Assembly: GCA_964517325.1 (NCBI GenBank) | Contig: CAZFBV010000001.1 | Coordinates: 1 to 64,000, forward strand | Direction: 5' to 3' | Source: UBA12465 sp964517325 | Lineage (GTDB): Bacteria > Patescibacteriota > Patescibacteriia > Patescibacteriales > UBA12465 | DNA: 64,000 nt | Shown here: positions 16,959-25,241 of the stretch, piece after piece | Numbering within the stretch: the first letter of the stretch is position 1 | Layout of the letters: the number at the start of each line of letters is the position of its first letter | The notes under the pieces: model-generated | What the model saw: the letters and a program-made list of their open reading frames with translations, nothing else | Told to the model about the DNA's origin: nothing | Database searches by the model: none | Made by a program: the position numbers and the translations under genes

Positions 16959-17513
16959 ATGAACCAGTATCTACAAACGAAGCAAAGTGAATTTATCAAT
17001 GCGTTGGATTTTTTTAAGAAGGAGATCGGCGCTCTGCGCACCGGCCGCGCTAATCCGGCCGTGCTCGATAACGTCGAAGTCGAAGCTTATGGCGTCATGA
17101 ATCCGCTCAATGCGGTCGGCAATATCGCCGTGGCCGATTCCCGCAGCATCATCATCGCGGCTTGGGATAAGACCGTCATCAAGAATATCGAGAAAGCGCT
17201 GGTTGAAGCGGATCTGGGACTAGGCGTAGTAAATGAAGGGGACAAGATCAGATTGACTGTGCCGCCGCTCACCGAAGAGAATCGCAAGGATTTGGTGAAG
17301 AAATTGAACGAGAAGATGGAGAAAGTCCGCATCATCCTGCGCGGCGCCAGGGATAATGTCAAGAATCTGATTGAGAAAGCTTTTGATGCCAAAGAGATAT
17401 CCGAGGACGATAAATTCCGCTTCATGAAGGAGCTGGATGAATTCTCCGCGAAAAAGAACGAGGAATTGAAAGATGTCCGCGACCGCAAGGAAAAGGATAT
17501 CATGGAGATCTAA
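16959..17513 (+). CDS. frr: Ribosome recycling factor
   Basis: A 184-aa protein of standard length. Signature stretches are GALRTGRANPAVLDNVEVEAYG near the N-terminus, the hinge region IKLTVPPLTEENRKDLVK-like segment at about 88-105, and the long C-terminal helices with KDVRDRKEKDIMEI. With EF-G it splits post-termination ribosomes. It lies 9 bp before rseP, in the frequent bacterial order frr-rseP (usually with cdsA and uppS between, which are absent here). Confidence 0.95.
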   Translation: MNQYLQTKQSEFINALDFFKKEIGALRTGRANPAVLDNVEVEAYGVMNPLNAVGNIAVADSRSIIIAAWDKTVIKNIEKALVEADLGLGVVNEGDKIRLTVPPLTEENRKDLVKKLNEKMEKVRIILRGARDNVKNLIEKAFDAKEISEDDKFRFMKELDEFSAKKNEELKDVRDRKEKDIMEI

Positions 17514-17522
17514 CCATAATCT

Positions 17523-18683
17523 ATGTTATTAACAATCATCATCTTCTTGTTGGTTTTGTCTGTGCTCGTGCTTTTTCATGAATTCGGACATTTTTTGACC
17601 GCGCGTTTTTTCGGCGTCAAAGCGGAAGAGTTCGGTTTAGGCTTCCCGCCGCGGGCTATCGGCTGGTATGTCAATCGCTATGGCAAATGGCGGACGATCG
17701 TCGGCAATCGCAGTGTCGAGAGCTTGGAAGCGAGCGATAACGAAGCTCTGCATCCGGCTAAGCACGCGACTATCTATTCGCTTAATTGGCTGCCGCTCGG
17801 CGGATTCGTCAAAATCAAGGGGGAGAATGGCGATGAGAAGGAAGAAGGAGACAGCTTCGCCTCCAAGAATATCGCTCGGCGCATCGTGATTCTCTCGGCC
17901 GGCGTAATCATGAATATCGTCTTGGCCTGGCTCTTGTTCTCAGTCGGTTATATGATCGGCTTGCCGCAATCGTCCGATACGGTCAGCCGGAAAGCGCATA
18001 TTACCAATGCGCAAGTCATGGTTCAGGAAGTGCTGCCAGAGTCGGCCGCTGCCAGCGCCGGACTTAAAGCCGGCGACGCTATCTTGCGTATTAATGATAC
18101 GCGCATAGAAACTGAAAAGGCTTTGCAGGATGCGGTGGCGGCTAGCGCCGGTCGGGAAGCGGAATTATTGATCAATAGGGAAGGCGTTGAGCAGACCATA
18201 AAAGTGACGCCCCCGGTTAAAGAAGGCGGCCGCGCGACTATCGGTATCGCGATTTATTCTTCCGGGCTTGTCCGCTATCCTTTCTTCGTAGCTTTCTGGG
18301 AAGGCGCGAAAACAACCGGTTGGATCTTGGAACAGATTGTGGTCGCTTTCGGGAATTTATTCGCTCAGATATTCCATGGCGATAATGTCGGCGATCAATT
18401 CGCCGGGCCGGTCGGGATAGCTAAGATCACCGGGCAAGCGGCGCACCTCGGGTTCACTTATCTGCTTCAGTTCATGGCGCTCTTGTCTTTGAATCTGGCG
18501 GTCATTAACATCATTCCTTTTCCGGCTTTAGACGGCGGACGTATCCTATTCCTGGCGATCGAGAAGATAAAAGGCAAGCCGGTGCGCAAAGATGTGGAGG
18601 CCTTGATCCATAACATCGGCTTCATGCTCCTTATCGCCGTCATTATTTTCGTGACTTATAAGGATATTATCAAGTTGTTTTAA
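17523..18683 (+). CDS. rseP: Site-2 intramembrane metalloprotease RseP
   Basis: A 386-aa zinc metalloprotease. The active-site HEFGH lies at residues 19-23 in the first membrane helix, and the third zinc ligand is in NIIPFPALDGGRILF near residue 337. One PDZ domain occupies about residues 165-240 (VLPESAAASAGLKAGDAILRI). Bacterial RseP usually carries one or two PDZ domains; one is common in this size class. It cuts membrane-bound anti-sigma factors or signal-peptide remnants. No sigma factor gene is adjacent, so its substrate is unknown. Confidence 0.93.
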   Translation: MLLTIIIFLLVLSVLVLFHEFGHFLTARFFGVKAEEFGLGFPPRAIGWYVNRYGKWRTIVGNRSVESLEASDNEALHPAKHATIYSLNWLPLGGFVKIKGENGDEKEEGDSFASKNIARRIVILSAGVIMNIVLAWLLFSVGYMIGLPQSSDTVSRKAHITNAQVMVQEVLPESAAASAGLKAGDAILRINDTRIETEKALQDAVAASAGREAELLINREGVEQTIKVTPPVKEGGRATIGIAIYSSGLVRYPFFVAFWEGAKTTGWILEQIVVAFGNLFAQIFHGDNVGDQFAGPVGIAKITGQAAHLGFTYLLQFMALLSLNLAVINIIPFPALDGGRILFLAIEKIKGKPVRKDVEALIHNIGFMLLIAVIIFVTYKDIIKLF

Positions 18684-18703
18684 TCATTAAGATTAATAGG
18701 GGC

Positions 18704-18821
18704 GTTAAAGAAATAAAAATATTTTTGGAGTGAATATTTTTTTGTAGAGCAAAAATAAATGTTAATTTATTTTTGCCACAGAAAAAATCCTGAACGGAAA
18801 AGATATTTTTATTTCTTAAAC
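18704..18821 (+). other. 118-nt AT-rich extended hairpin before hpf
   Basis: The arms 18704-18722 and 18803-18821 pair at 18 of 19 positions. The centre is a perfect 12-bp hairpin (18749-18760 with 18765-18776, loop GTTA), and T-rich 18738-18745 can pair with 18778-18787. The whole stretch therefore folds as one long interrupted hairpin between rseP and hpf. No T run follows it, so it is not a simple terminator. It could be a regulatory leader or a small RNA. Confidence 0.5.
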
Positions 18822-18851
18822 AGAGAATATTAATAATAAAGAATAAAATTT

Positions 18852-19208
18852 ATGCAGATCAAATTAAAAGCGACTAAGTTAGAGATGACTCCGGCTATCA
18901 AGAATTATATCCAGGAGAAGATGGACATGGTCGATAAGTATCTGGGTGGCATCCAGGTCTTGAATTGCGACGTGGAGATCGAGAAGTCGGTCGGCGGGCA
19001 GCATAAGGGCGAAATCTTCCGCGCGGAAGTGAATCTGCGGCTGCCGCGTGAAATCCTGCGCGTGGAAAAGACCGAAGAAGATATGTATAAGGCGATCGAT
19101 AAGGTCAAGGATCATTTGGAGATGGTGATCAAAAGATATAAAGAGAAGCTTTATGACCGCAAGAAAGCGGATAAACTCGGTGCGGAAGAATTGCCGGATG
19201 AGGAATAG
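18852..19208 (+). CDS. hpf: Ribosome hibernation-promoting factor, short form
   Basis: A 118-aa protein of the HPF/RaiA (YfiA) family: TPAIKNYIQEKMDMVDKYL at the start, a central beta sheet with AEVNLRLPREILRVEKTEEDMY, and the helix AIDKVKDHLEMVIKRYKEKL. The dimerising C-terminal domain of long HPF is absent. It binds the 30S decoding centre and stores idle ribosomes. The upstream gene-free stretch holds a long hairpin that may regulate it, and a terminator follows. Confidence 0.92.
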   Translation: MQIKLKATKLEMTPAIKNYIQEKMDMVDKYLGGIQVLNCDVEIEKSVGGQHKGEIFRAEVNLRLPREILRVEKTEEDMYKAIDKVKDHLEMVIKRYKEKLYDRKKADKLGAEELPDEE

Positions 19209-19239
19209 GTTTATCTTGAGAGAAATTTTAGATAACGAG

Positions 19240-19267
19240 AAAGGCCTTGCTGGCGGCAAGGCCTTTT
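19240..19267 (+). terminator. Intrinsic terminator of hpf
   Basis: An 11-bp perfect stem (19240-19250 with 19256-19266) with loop TGGCG. The short T run is part of the stem. Confidence 0.75.
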
Positions 19268-19403
19268 AGAACTAGATTTGTCATTTTTCCGCCGCTAAGT
19301 CAATATTTATTTAATAGGAAATACGTATTATACTAATGTTAGAGCTAAAGAACTATTTTGCTTGATTTATTTTTTGTAATCTTAGGTAAATTATTTTAAT
19401 GAT

Positions 19404-22136
19404 ATGAATATTTTTAAGCTGTTTGGCGATCCTAATGAAAAGATAGTGAAGGCTATGAAGCCGACGATCGATAAGATCGCCAGCTTTGAGCCGGAATTAC
19501 AGACGATGACTGCTGAAAAACTGAAAGCGCAAACTGCGAAATTCAAGGATCGTTTGGCTAAAGGCGAGACTTTGGATGACCTATTGCCCGAAGCATTCGC
19601 AACTATTAGAGAGGCGGCTCGCCGCATCTTGAACCAGCGCCATTTTGATGTCCAGCTCATTGGCGGCATAGTGCTGCATCGCGGCCAGATTGCGGAAATG
19701 AAGACCGGTGAAGGTAAGACCTTGGTTGCGACCTTACCGTTATACCTTAACGCGCTGTCAGGTAAAGGCGTCCACTTGATTACCGTTAATGATTACTTGT
19801 CCCGCTTAGGCGCCGGCTGGATGGCTCCGGTATTCTATAGTTTAGGTCTCACGACCGGCGTCATCGTCCATGATATCGCTTATATCTATGATCCAGAATA
19901 TGTCGATGAGAGCCAATACGACGAACGCTTGCAGCATTTCAAGAAAATTCCGCGCCGCGAAGCTTATGCCTGTGATATCACTTATGGCACCAATAACGAA
20001 TTCGGTTTCGATTATCTGCGCGATAACATGGTCTATAATCTGGATCAAGCGGTACAGCGTCCGCTTAATTACGCTATCGTCGACGAAATCGATTCCATTT
20101 TGATCGATGAAGCGCGCACCCCGCTTATTATTAGCGCAGCCGCCGAAGAATCGACCGATAAGTATTTCAAATTCGCTCAGATAGTGGAACGTTTGGAAGA
20201 GAATGACGATTATAATGTCGACGAGAAGATGCGCGCCGCGACTTTAACCGAAGGCGGTATCAGTAAAGTCGAGAAGATTCTCGGGCTCGGCAATATCTAT
20301 GTCGAAGGCGGAGTCAAGGAAGTCCATCATCTTGAGCAGGCCTTGAAAGCGCGCGTCTTATTCAAGCGCGACAAGGATTATGTCGTCAAGGACGGAGAGA
20401 TAATCATCGTCGATGAATTCACCGGCCGCTTGATGCCGGGGCGCCGCTATAGCGAAGGCTTGCACCAGGCGATCGAAGCGAAGGAAGGCGTGAAAGTCCA
20501 GAAAGAATCCCAGACCATGGCGACGATCACTTTCCAGAATTTATTCCGCCTCTATACGAAATTATCCGGCATGACCGGTACGGCTGCGACTGAAGCGGAA
20601 GAATTCCATAAGATTTATAATTTGGAGACTATCGTCATCCCGACTAACCGCCCGAATATCCGCAAGGATCTGAATGATCTGATCTATCGCACGGAGATGG
20701 ATAAATATCAGGCTGTGATCCGCGATACCAAAGAGAGGAACAAGAAGGGCCAACCGGTGCTGATCGGCACGATTTCTATCGAGAAGAATGAAGTGCTGGC
20801 GGAATTGATGGAGCGCGAAGGTTTGCGTCCGCAGATGTTGAACGCTAAGAACCACCAAAAAGAAGCGGAAATCATCGCTCAGGCCGGTCGTAAGGGAGCT
20901 ATCACTTTAGCGACGAATATGGCCGGACGCGGCGTCGATATAATCTTAGGCGGCAATCCGCCGCTTGAAACCGAACAAGCCGAAGTGCGCGCTTTGGGAG
21001 GCTTGCATGTTATCGGCACCGAGCGCCATGAATCCCGCCGCATCGATAATCAGCTGCGCGGCCGTGCCGGCCGCCAAGGCGACCCGGGTTCGTCCCAATT
21101 CTATGTCTCGACCGAGGACGACCTGATGCGTATTTTTGGCGGCGACCGGATGAAGAATCTGATGAAGACTCTGAATGTTCCGGCCGATATGCCGATAGAG
21201 AATAAGATGATTTCCCGTTCTATCGAGAGCGCGCAGAAGAAAGTCGAAGGGAATAATTTCGATATCAGAAAGCACTTAGTGGAATATGACGATGTTATCA
21301 ATAAGCATCGCTTGGGCATCTATCGCCGCCGCCGTGAAATTTTGGAGATTGCCGAGGGCGTGAAAGCGGAACAAGGTAAAGAGGACGGGACTATCGAGCC
21401 GGAGAGAACCTTAGGCGACATTATCTTAGAGATGGTTGACGCTGAAATTACGAAGGTCGTTAATTTCCATACGGCGGCCGATAATGTATCCGAATGGAAT
21501 ATCAAAGAAATCGCCGAAACTATGCGCACGATCTGGACGGGCGCCGATATGCTGGCGTCAATGGAAGGGATCGTGAAAAGCGGCCGCTCCAAGGATGATT
21601 TGAAAAATGAAATCCTGAATTTATTGATCGCGGAAGCGAAAAAGAAATATCAGACTTTGGATGCGACTTTCAAAGCCGCTAACCTCGAATTCAAGGAAGT
21701 CGAGAAGGGCGTGCTCATCCGTTCTATCGACCAGATGTGGGTGGAGCATCTCGAGACTGTCGATTATCTGCGCCGCGGCATCGGCCTGCGCGGCTATGGC
21801 CAGCGCGACCCGCTCGTTGAGTATAAGAAAGAAGCCTACCATCTGTATCAGGAATTGAATGACCTCATCAGCCGGCAGGTCGTCTATTCTATCTATAAGA
21901 CAGCCGACGCTTTGACGCTGGCGGCATCTTCGGAACTGAAATTATTTGCCGAGGCTCCGGAGAAGAAATTGGATTTTACCGGAGCGGTCAAGGAGATGCA
22001 TAAGGAAGCGAGCGGACGCAATACCGTCGATCTGGTTCACGAGAAGGTGAAGGACGAGAGCGGGGAGAAGGTCGGCCGCAATGATCCGTGCCCGTGCGGC
22101 AGCGGCAAGAAATATAAGCAATGCCATGGGAAATAA
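19404..22136 (+). CDS. secA: Preprotein translocase ATPase SecA
   Basis: A 910-aa motor protein of full length. Walker A is in MKTGEGKTLVATLP (about 99-112), the DEAD-like box in IVDEIDSILIDEARTPL, and the second motor domain has TNMAGRGVDI and RIDNQLRGRAGRQGD. The C-terminus ends in the zinc-binding SEC-C motif GRNDPCPCGSGKKYKQC, which contacts SecB or ribosomes in other bacteria. It drives export of the signal-peptide proteins seen elsewhere in this window (12724, 15824, 43569). The preceding 195 bases hold the hpf terminator and a possible -10 box TATACT at 19329-19334. Confidence 0.97.
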   Translation: MNIFKLFGDPNEKIVKAMKPTIDKIASFEPELQTMTAEKLKAQTAKFKDRLAKGETLDDLLPEAFATIREAARRILNQRHFDVQLIGGIVLHRGQIAEMKTGEGKTLVATLPLYLNALSGKGVHLITVNDYLSRLGAGWMAPVFYSLGLTTGVIVHDIAYIYDPEYVDESQYDERLQHFKKIPRREAYACDITYGTNNEFGFDYLRDNMVYNLDQAVQRPLNYAIVDEIDSILIDEARTPLIISAAAEESTDKYFKFAQIVERLEENDDYNVDEKMRAATLTEGGISKVEKILGLGNIYVEGGVKEVHHLEQALKARVLFKRDKDYVVKDGEIIIVDEFTGRLMPGRRYSEGLHQAIEAKEGVKVQKESQTMATITFQNLFRLYTKLSGMTGTAATEAEEFHKIYNLETIVIPTNRPNIRKDLNDLIYRTEMDKYQAVIRDTKERNKKGQPVLIGTISIEKNEVLAELMEREGLRPQMLNAKNHQKEAEIIAQAGRKGAITLATNMAGRGVDIILGGNPPLETEQAEVRALGGLHVIGTERHESRRIDNQLRGRAGRQGDPGSSQFYVSTEDDLMRIFGGDRMKNLMKTLNVPADMPIENKMISRSIESAQKKVEGNNFDIRKHLVEYDDVINKHRLGIYRRRREILEIAEGVKAEQGKEDGTIEPERTLGDIILEMVDAEITKVVNFHTAADNVSEWNIKEIAETMRTIWTGADMLASMEGIVKSGRSKDDLKNEILNLLIAEAKKKYQTLDATFKAANLEFKEVEKGVLIRSIDQMWVEHLETVDYLRRGIGLRGYGQRDPLVEYKKEAYHLYQELNDLISRQVVYSIYKTADALTLAASSELKLFAEAPEKKLDFTGAVKEMHKEASGRNTVDLVHEKVKDESGEKVGRNDPCPCGSGKKYKQCHGK

Positions 22137-22148
22137 TATGTTAATTTT

Positions 22149-22952
22149 ATGAAATTAAAGATCTTAGGATCCGGAGGAACAATGACAGTGCCTCGGCCTC
22201 TATGCCAGTGCCGGGTATGTGTTCAGGCCAGAAAATTTGGCGGTAAGTATAAACGCAATAATTCCTCCCTTTATATTGAAGATATTAAGACTTTAGTCGA
22301 CTGCGGTGAGGATATTGCCGATTCGCTTAATCGGAATAATATTAAGGAAGTAAAGAATCTTTTTATCACTCATTGGCACCCCGATCATAGTTTCGGTCTC
22401 AGAGCGCTCTTAGAATCTGGGTATGATTTTCGTGCTGGCCGCGCCGATAAGACGATCGCAATATATATACCTAAGAATGTCTATAGAGATCTGTTGGCTA
22501 AATTTCCAGTCATTGATTATCTAGTCGGCTTTCAGAAGACTGGTCACCTGCATCTTATTGAAGACGGTGATAGCATCAAGATAGGAAAAACAGTTATCAA
22601 AGCTGTGGGTCATCAAGGAAAAAGATCACATAATTATGCTTACTTGATTTCCGCGGGTAAGAAACGGGCATTATATGCCCCATGTGATACTTTGGATTTC
22701 GATAATTTTAACAAGATAGGTAATCTTGATTTGTTGGTTCATGAATGCGGTATGTTTTTTGATCATAAAACCGAGATAAGATTTCCTGAATTGATAAAAC
22801 GTTTGCGGCGGAATGCGCCAAAAAAAATAATCTTGACTCATATTGAAGAAATAGAACTCCGGCTGTATGATAAAAGATTCAAGAGCGCTAAGAAGGACTA
22901 TCCTGATGTAAAATTTGATTTTGCCTTTGACGGCATGAATTTGGAGCTATAG
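22149..22952 (+). CDS. PhnP-like metallo-beta-lactamase-fold hydrolase
   Basis: A 267-aa MBL-fold phosphodiesterase. The metal site HWHPDHSFG (H-x-H-x-D-H) lies near residues 77-85, with further His in GHQGKRSHNYAY and the late LTHIEE. The N-terminus has the CQCRVC cysteine cluster typical of PhnP, which binds a structural zinc. PhnP hydrolyses cyclic ribose phosphate in phosphonate breakdown, but no phn genes are present, and many relatives act on other cyclic phosphates. Its DNA is richer in A and T than secA before it, and it is convergent with the reductase-synthetase fusion. That hints at a joint acquired segment. Confidence 0.82.
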   Translation: MKLKILGSGGTMTVPRPLCQCRVCVQARKFGGKYKRNNSSLYIEDIKTLVDCGEDIADSLNRNNIKEVKNLFITHWHPDHSFGLRALLESGYDFRAGRADKTIAIYIPKNVYRDLLAKFPVIDYLVGFQKTGHLHLIEDGDSIKIGKTVIKAVGHQGKRSHNYAYLISAGKKRALYAPCDTLDFDNFNKIGNLDLLVHECGMFFDHKTEIRFPELIKRLRRNAPKKIILTHIEEIELRLYDKRFKSAKKDYPDVKFDFAFDGMNLEL

Positions 22953-22983
22953 AAAAAGGAGGACTGAAAGGTCCTCCTTTTTT
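22953..22983. terminator. Bidirectional intrinsic terminator
   Basis: A perfect 12-bp stem (22953-22964 with 22971-22982), loop TGAAAG, with A and T tracts at both edges. It separates two convergent genes. Confidence 0.88.
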
Positions 22984-23001
22984 GTGCAAGTCAGCCCTTT
23001 T

Positions 23002-25005
23002 TTAGGGCACTAATTTAGAAAATGTTCTTGGGAATGGCACACAGTCGCTAATGATAGCCATATCTAGAAATTTAGCGACCATCCGGTCTAATCCTAGGCA
23101 GAAGCCGCCGTGCTCGACGGCATTGTCTATGATTGAAAGATAGAAAGAATAATCGTTCGGGTTGATATCAGAAAGCTTCATCGAATATTCAATCTTCTTG
23201 CGATCGGTTTCCCTGATTGCTCCGCTGCCCAATTCCCAGCCGCACATGATTATGTCGAAAGTTTCTGTCAGATATGTTCCTTTCCGCTTAGTGTAAAATT
23301 TCTTAATGCTGGAAGGGTAGCAGCTGATGGCGAAGATATCGCTTCCTCTCTTTTTCTTGATTATTTCTCCAAGCTTCGCTTCTCCTATCACCCCGGGATC
23401 GGAACCATACTGGAAAGAAAAGCCATTTTCGTTCAGGAGGTCCACGGCTTCCCGATAGGTTAATATAGGAAAGCCATCTTGAGGAAGATTCAGTTCTGCT
23501 ACCGGCAATGATAATTGTTTCATAGCTTGATAGCTGGAAATAAGGATATCTCTGGCCAACTCGATTAAATTTTGTAGACTAGCCGGTTTTTCGAATTCTA
23601 CATCCAGGCCGATGCTTTCTTGCAAATGCCGGCAGCTGTTTTCTGTTTCTGCTCTCCAGAAAGGGCCGATTTCAAAAATCTTGTCCATTCCAGAAGCCAC
23701 GACCATTTGCTTATACATCTGGTTTGACTGCCTTAAGAAAGCGCGTTCTCCTCCCGGCCAAGCCACTTCGATTGCTCCGCCATCGTCAACCTTGGGAGGG
23801 TCGGTCGATATCCCAACGATATAAGGAGTATTGATCTCATAAAAATTTCGACTTAAGAGATATTGACGTACGGAATTGAAGGCAGCGCTCCTAACCTTAA
23901 TGACTTCAAGCATCTCCGCCGGCAAACGTGTCGAAGCACAAGTCTTCTGGCTGTCGATACTGATTTTACCAAGCGCATTCTTTATTTTAGTCATAAAGAA
24001 TAAGATATTCTTCTCTAGAATCTGACGTGTTTGGTTGACTGCGCCAGATCTTTCGGCCAACGTCTTTTTCGCCTCTTTGGAAAAATACTTTATGTCCAGA
24101 ATTGTCCAGGACGACTTAGATTTAAGAGAAGGTGTGGATAGGTCTACTAAAAATGGTACTTTGCTGCCGAGGGATGATTCTAGAGCAGAGAAATAATGAT
24201 GTGTTTCAGAATTATTATCAAGAGCCCAGAAAATCGCTTGAATATCCTGGAGATTTGAGGCGTCCTTGATATCGATAGCAGCCACCTTTGGGTATCTGGA
24301 CACAATTTCCTCAATCTTAGATTTATTCCGATTTGTCAGTATAACCTGATATTTATATTCTTCTGACAAAATTTTAACCAGTAATGAGCCGGATTGACCG
24401 GCGCCAACGACTAAGATTTTAGAATTAACATCAACGCGTCCGATTAGCTGATTGACAGCTATTCTTTCCAGGGAAGTATTGCCTGAAAAAAGTACTGTTT
24501 TCTCCCTAACCTCATCGGTCATTTCCTTAATCCAAGTTGCTAATATTGAGAAGATTGGACTCCCAGCCTGTCTTTGACCGGAATCATGGATGGCATCATA
24601 TACCTGAGCGAATACTTGAGAGTCGCCGATAGTCACGCTGTGGATACCTAGAGCTGCCTCGCCGATATAACGGACGGCGGCCTCATCATAGAAGAAATTT
24701 ATTCTCTTGGAAAAATTGATTATGCCGTGATGCGATAATTTTTGCCAGGTATCCAGGATGCGATGCTTTAAGAAAGTATCGGCTATGTTCTCGGTATGGG
24801 TGAAAATTATCATGACGGCATTGCATTTCTGGACTATAGCAAGCTGTTTTACTGGAAAGTCCAGTTGACGCTTGAATTTTTCTACGGCGTTCTGGACACT
24901 AGAGAAACTGGCTGATTTTAAGTTAGATAAAGAAATGTCGTCAAGCCTAGTAAAATTCAAAGAGGCACAGACGATTTTGATCGGAAAAGACGTGCTCGTT
25001 TTCAT
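23002..25005 (-). CDS. Fusion of GluTR-like reductase and AspRS-like synthetase core
   Basis: A 667-aa two-part protein. Residues 1-345 match glutamyl-tRNA reductase (HemA): catalytic-type Cys61 in QKCN, GDSQVFAQV (127-135), Rossmann loop VVGAGQSGSLL (199-209), LTNRN, FLVDLSTPS (285-293) and the start of the spine helix (about 309-345). Residues 363-667 match the catalytic core of archaeal/eukaryal-type AspRS: motif 1 ending at Pro394, QSNQMYKQM, motif 2 with Arg451/Glu453 and RHLQE, LGSGAIRE, and motif 3 GLDR with Arg641. The anticodon-binding OB domain is absent. The HemA substrate-binding Arg (CNR) is Ala63, and the conserved His is Phe105. I infer that the C-terminal part activates an amino acid and the N-terminal part reduces it to an aldehyde. 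It has a strong Shine-Dalgarno. Confidence 0.85.
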   Translation of the reverse strand: MKTSTSFPIKIVCASLNFTRLDDISLSNLKSASFSSVQNAVEKFKRQLDFPVKQLAIVQKCNAVMIIFTHTENIADTFLKHRILDTWQKLSHHGIINFSKRINFFYDEAAVRYIGEAALGIHSVTIGDSQVFAQVYDAIHDSGQRQAGSPIFSILATWIKEMTDEVREKTVLFSGNTSLERIAVNQLIGRVDVNSKILVVGAGQSGSLLVKILSEEYKYQVILTNRNKSKIEEIVSRYPKVAAIDIKDASNLQDIQAIFWALDNNSETHHYFSALESSLGSKVPFLVDLSTPSLKSKSSWTILDIKYFSKEAKKTLAERSGAVNQTRQILEKNILFFMTKIKNALGKISIDSQKTCASTRLPAEMLEVIKVRSAAFNSVRQYLLSRNFYEINTPYIVGISTDPPKVDDGGAIEVAWPGGERAFLRQSNQMYKQMVVASGMDKIFEIGPFWRAETENSCRHLQESIGLDVEFEKPASLQNLIELARDILISSYQAMKQLSLPVAELNLPQDGFPILTYREAVDLLNENGFSFQYGSDPGVIGEAKLGEIIKKKRGSDIFAISCYPSSIKKFYTKRKGTYLTETFDIIMCGWELGSGAIRETDRKKIEYSMKLSDINPNDYSFYLSIIDNAVEHGGFCLGLDRMVAKFLDMAIISDCVPFPRTFSKLVP

Positions 25006-25013
25006 GGTTTCTA

Positions 25014-25018
25014 CCTCC
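25014..25018 (-). promoter_or_regulatory. Consensus Shine-Dalgarno of the fusion gene
   Basis: GGAGG on the minus strand, eight bases before the ATG at 25005. It is the only clear Shine-Dalgarno I saw in the window, so it supports this start and marks the gene as unlike its neighbours. Confidence 0.85.
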
Positions 25019-25059
25019 TATCTTTTAGTTATTTTTATTTTAAAGTTCGATTCATTAAT

Positions 25060-25098
25060 CATGGTTATTCCATGTTAACTTATATGTTTACCATGTTA
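25060..25098. promoter_or_regulatory. CCATG repeat cluster, candidate operator
   Basis: CATGG (25060-25064) and CCATG (25070-25074) form an inverted pair. CCATGTTA occurs at 25070-25077 and 25091-25098, 21 bp apart, about two helical turns. The cluster lies 55-93 bp upstream of the fusion gene, where its promoter should be. Minus-strand TTGCAT (25112-25107) with TAAACA 17 bp later is a possible promoter that overlaps it. Confidence 0.45.
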
Positions 25099-25183
25099 TC
25101 ATAAAAAATGCAAGACAACTTTTCTTTTTTATTTTTAGCGAATAAACTCTTCGTTCGGGTTGGAAGGATCAGCATATTTTAGA

Positions 25184-25211
25184 TTGACAAAACCCGTCGT
25201 AGCGATATAAT
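25184..25211 (+). promoter_or_regulatory. Consensus sigma70 promoter upstream of ileS
   Basis: TTGACA (25184-25189), a 16-bp spacer and TATAAT (25206-25211), both perfect. It drives the 25242 gene and probably ileS. Confidence 0.88.
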
Positions 25212-25241
25212 TAGGCCATAAAGATTCGCCGCATTAACTAT

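Noticed and set aside
18704..18821. raiA-motif noncoding RNA
   Set aside because: Position before an hpf/raiA-type gene is suggestive, but this element is a simple AT-rich hairpin and I do not see the conserved complexity of that RNA class.
22149..22952. phnP of a phosphonate pathway
   Set aside because: No other phn genes are present, and PhnP-like MBL proteins have varied substrates, so only the family is named.
23002..25005. Plain hemA or aspS annotation
   Set aside because: Both halves are clearly present in one frame with no internal stop, key HemA recognition residues are changed, and the AspRS anticodon-binding domain is missing. Neither single-gene name fits.
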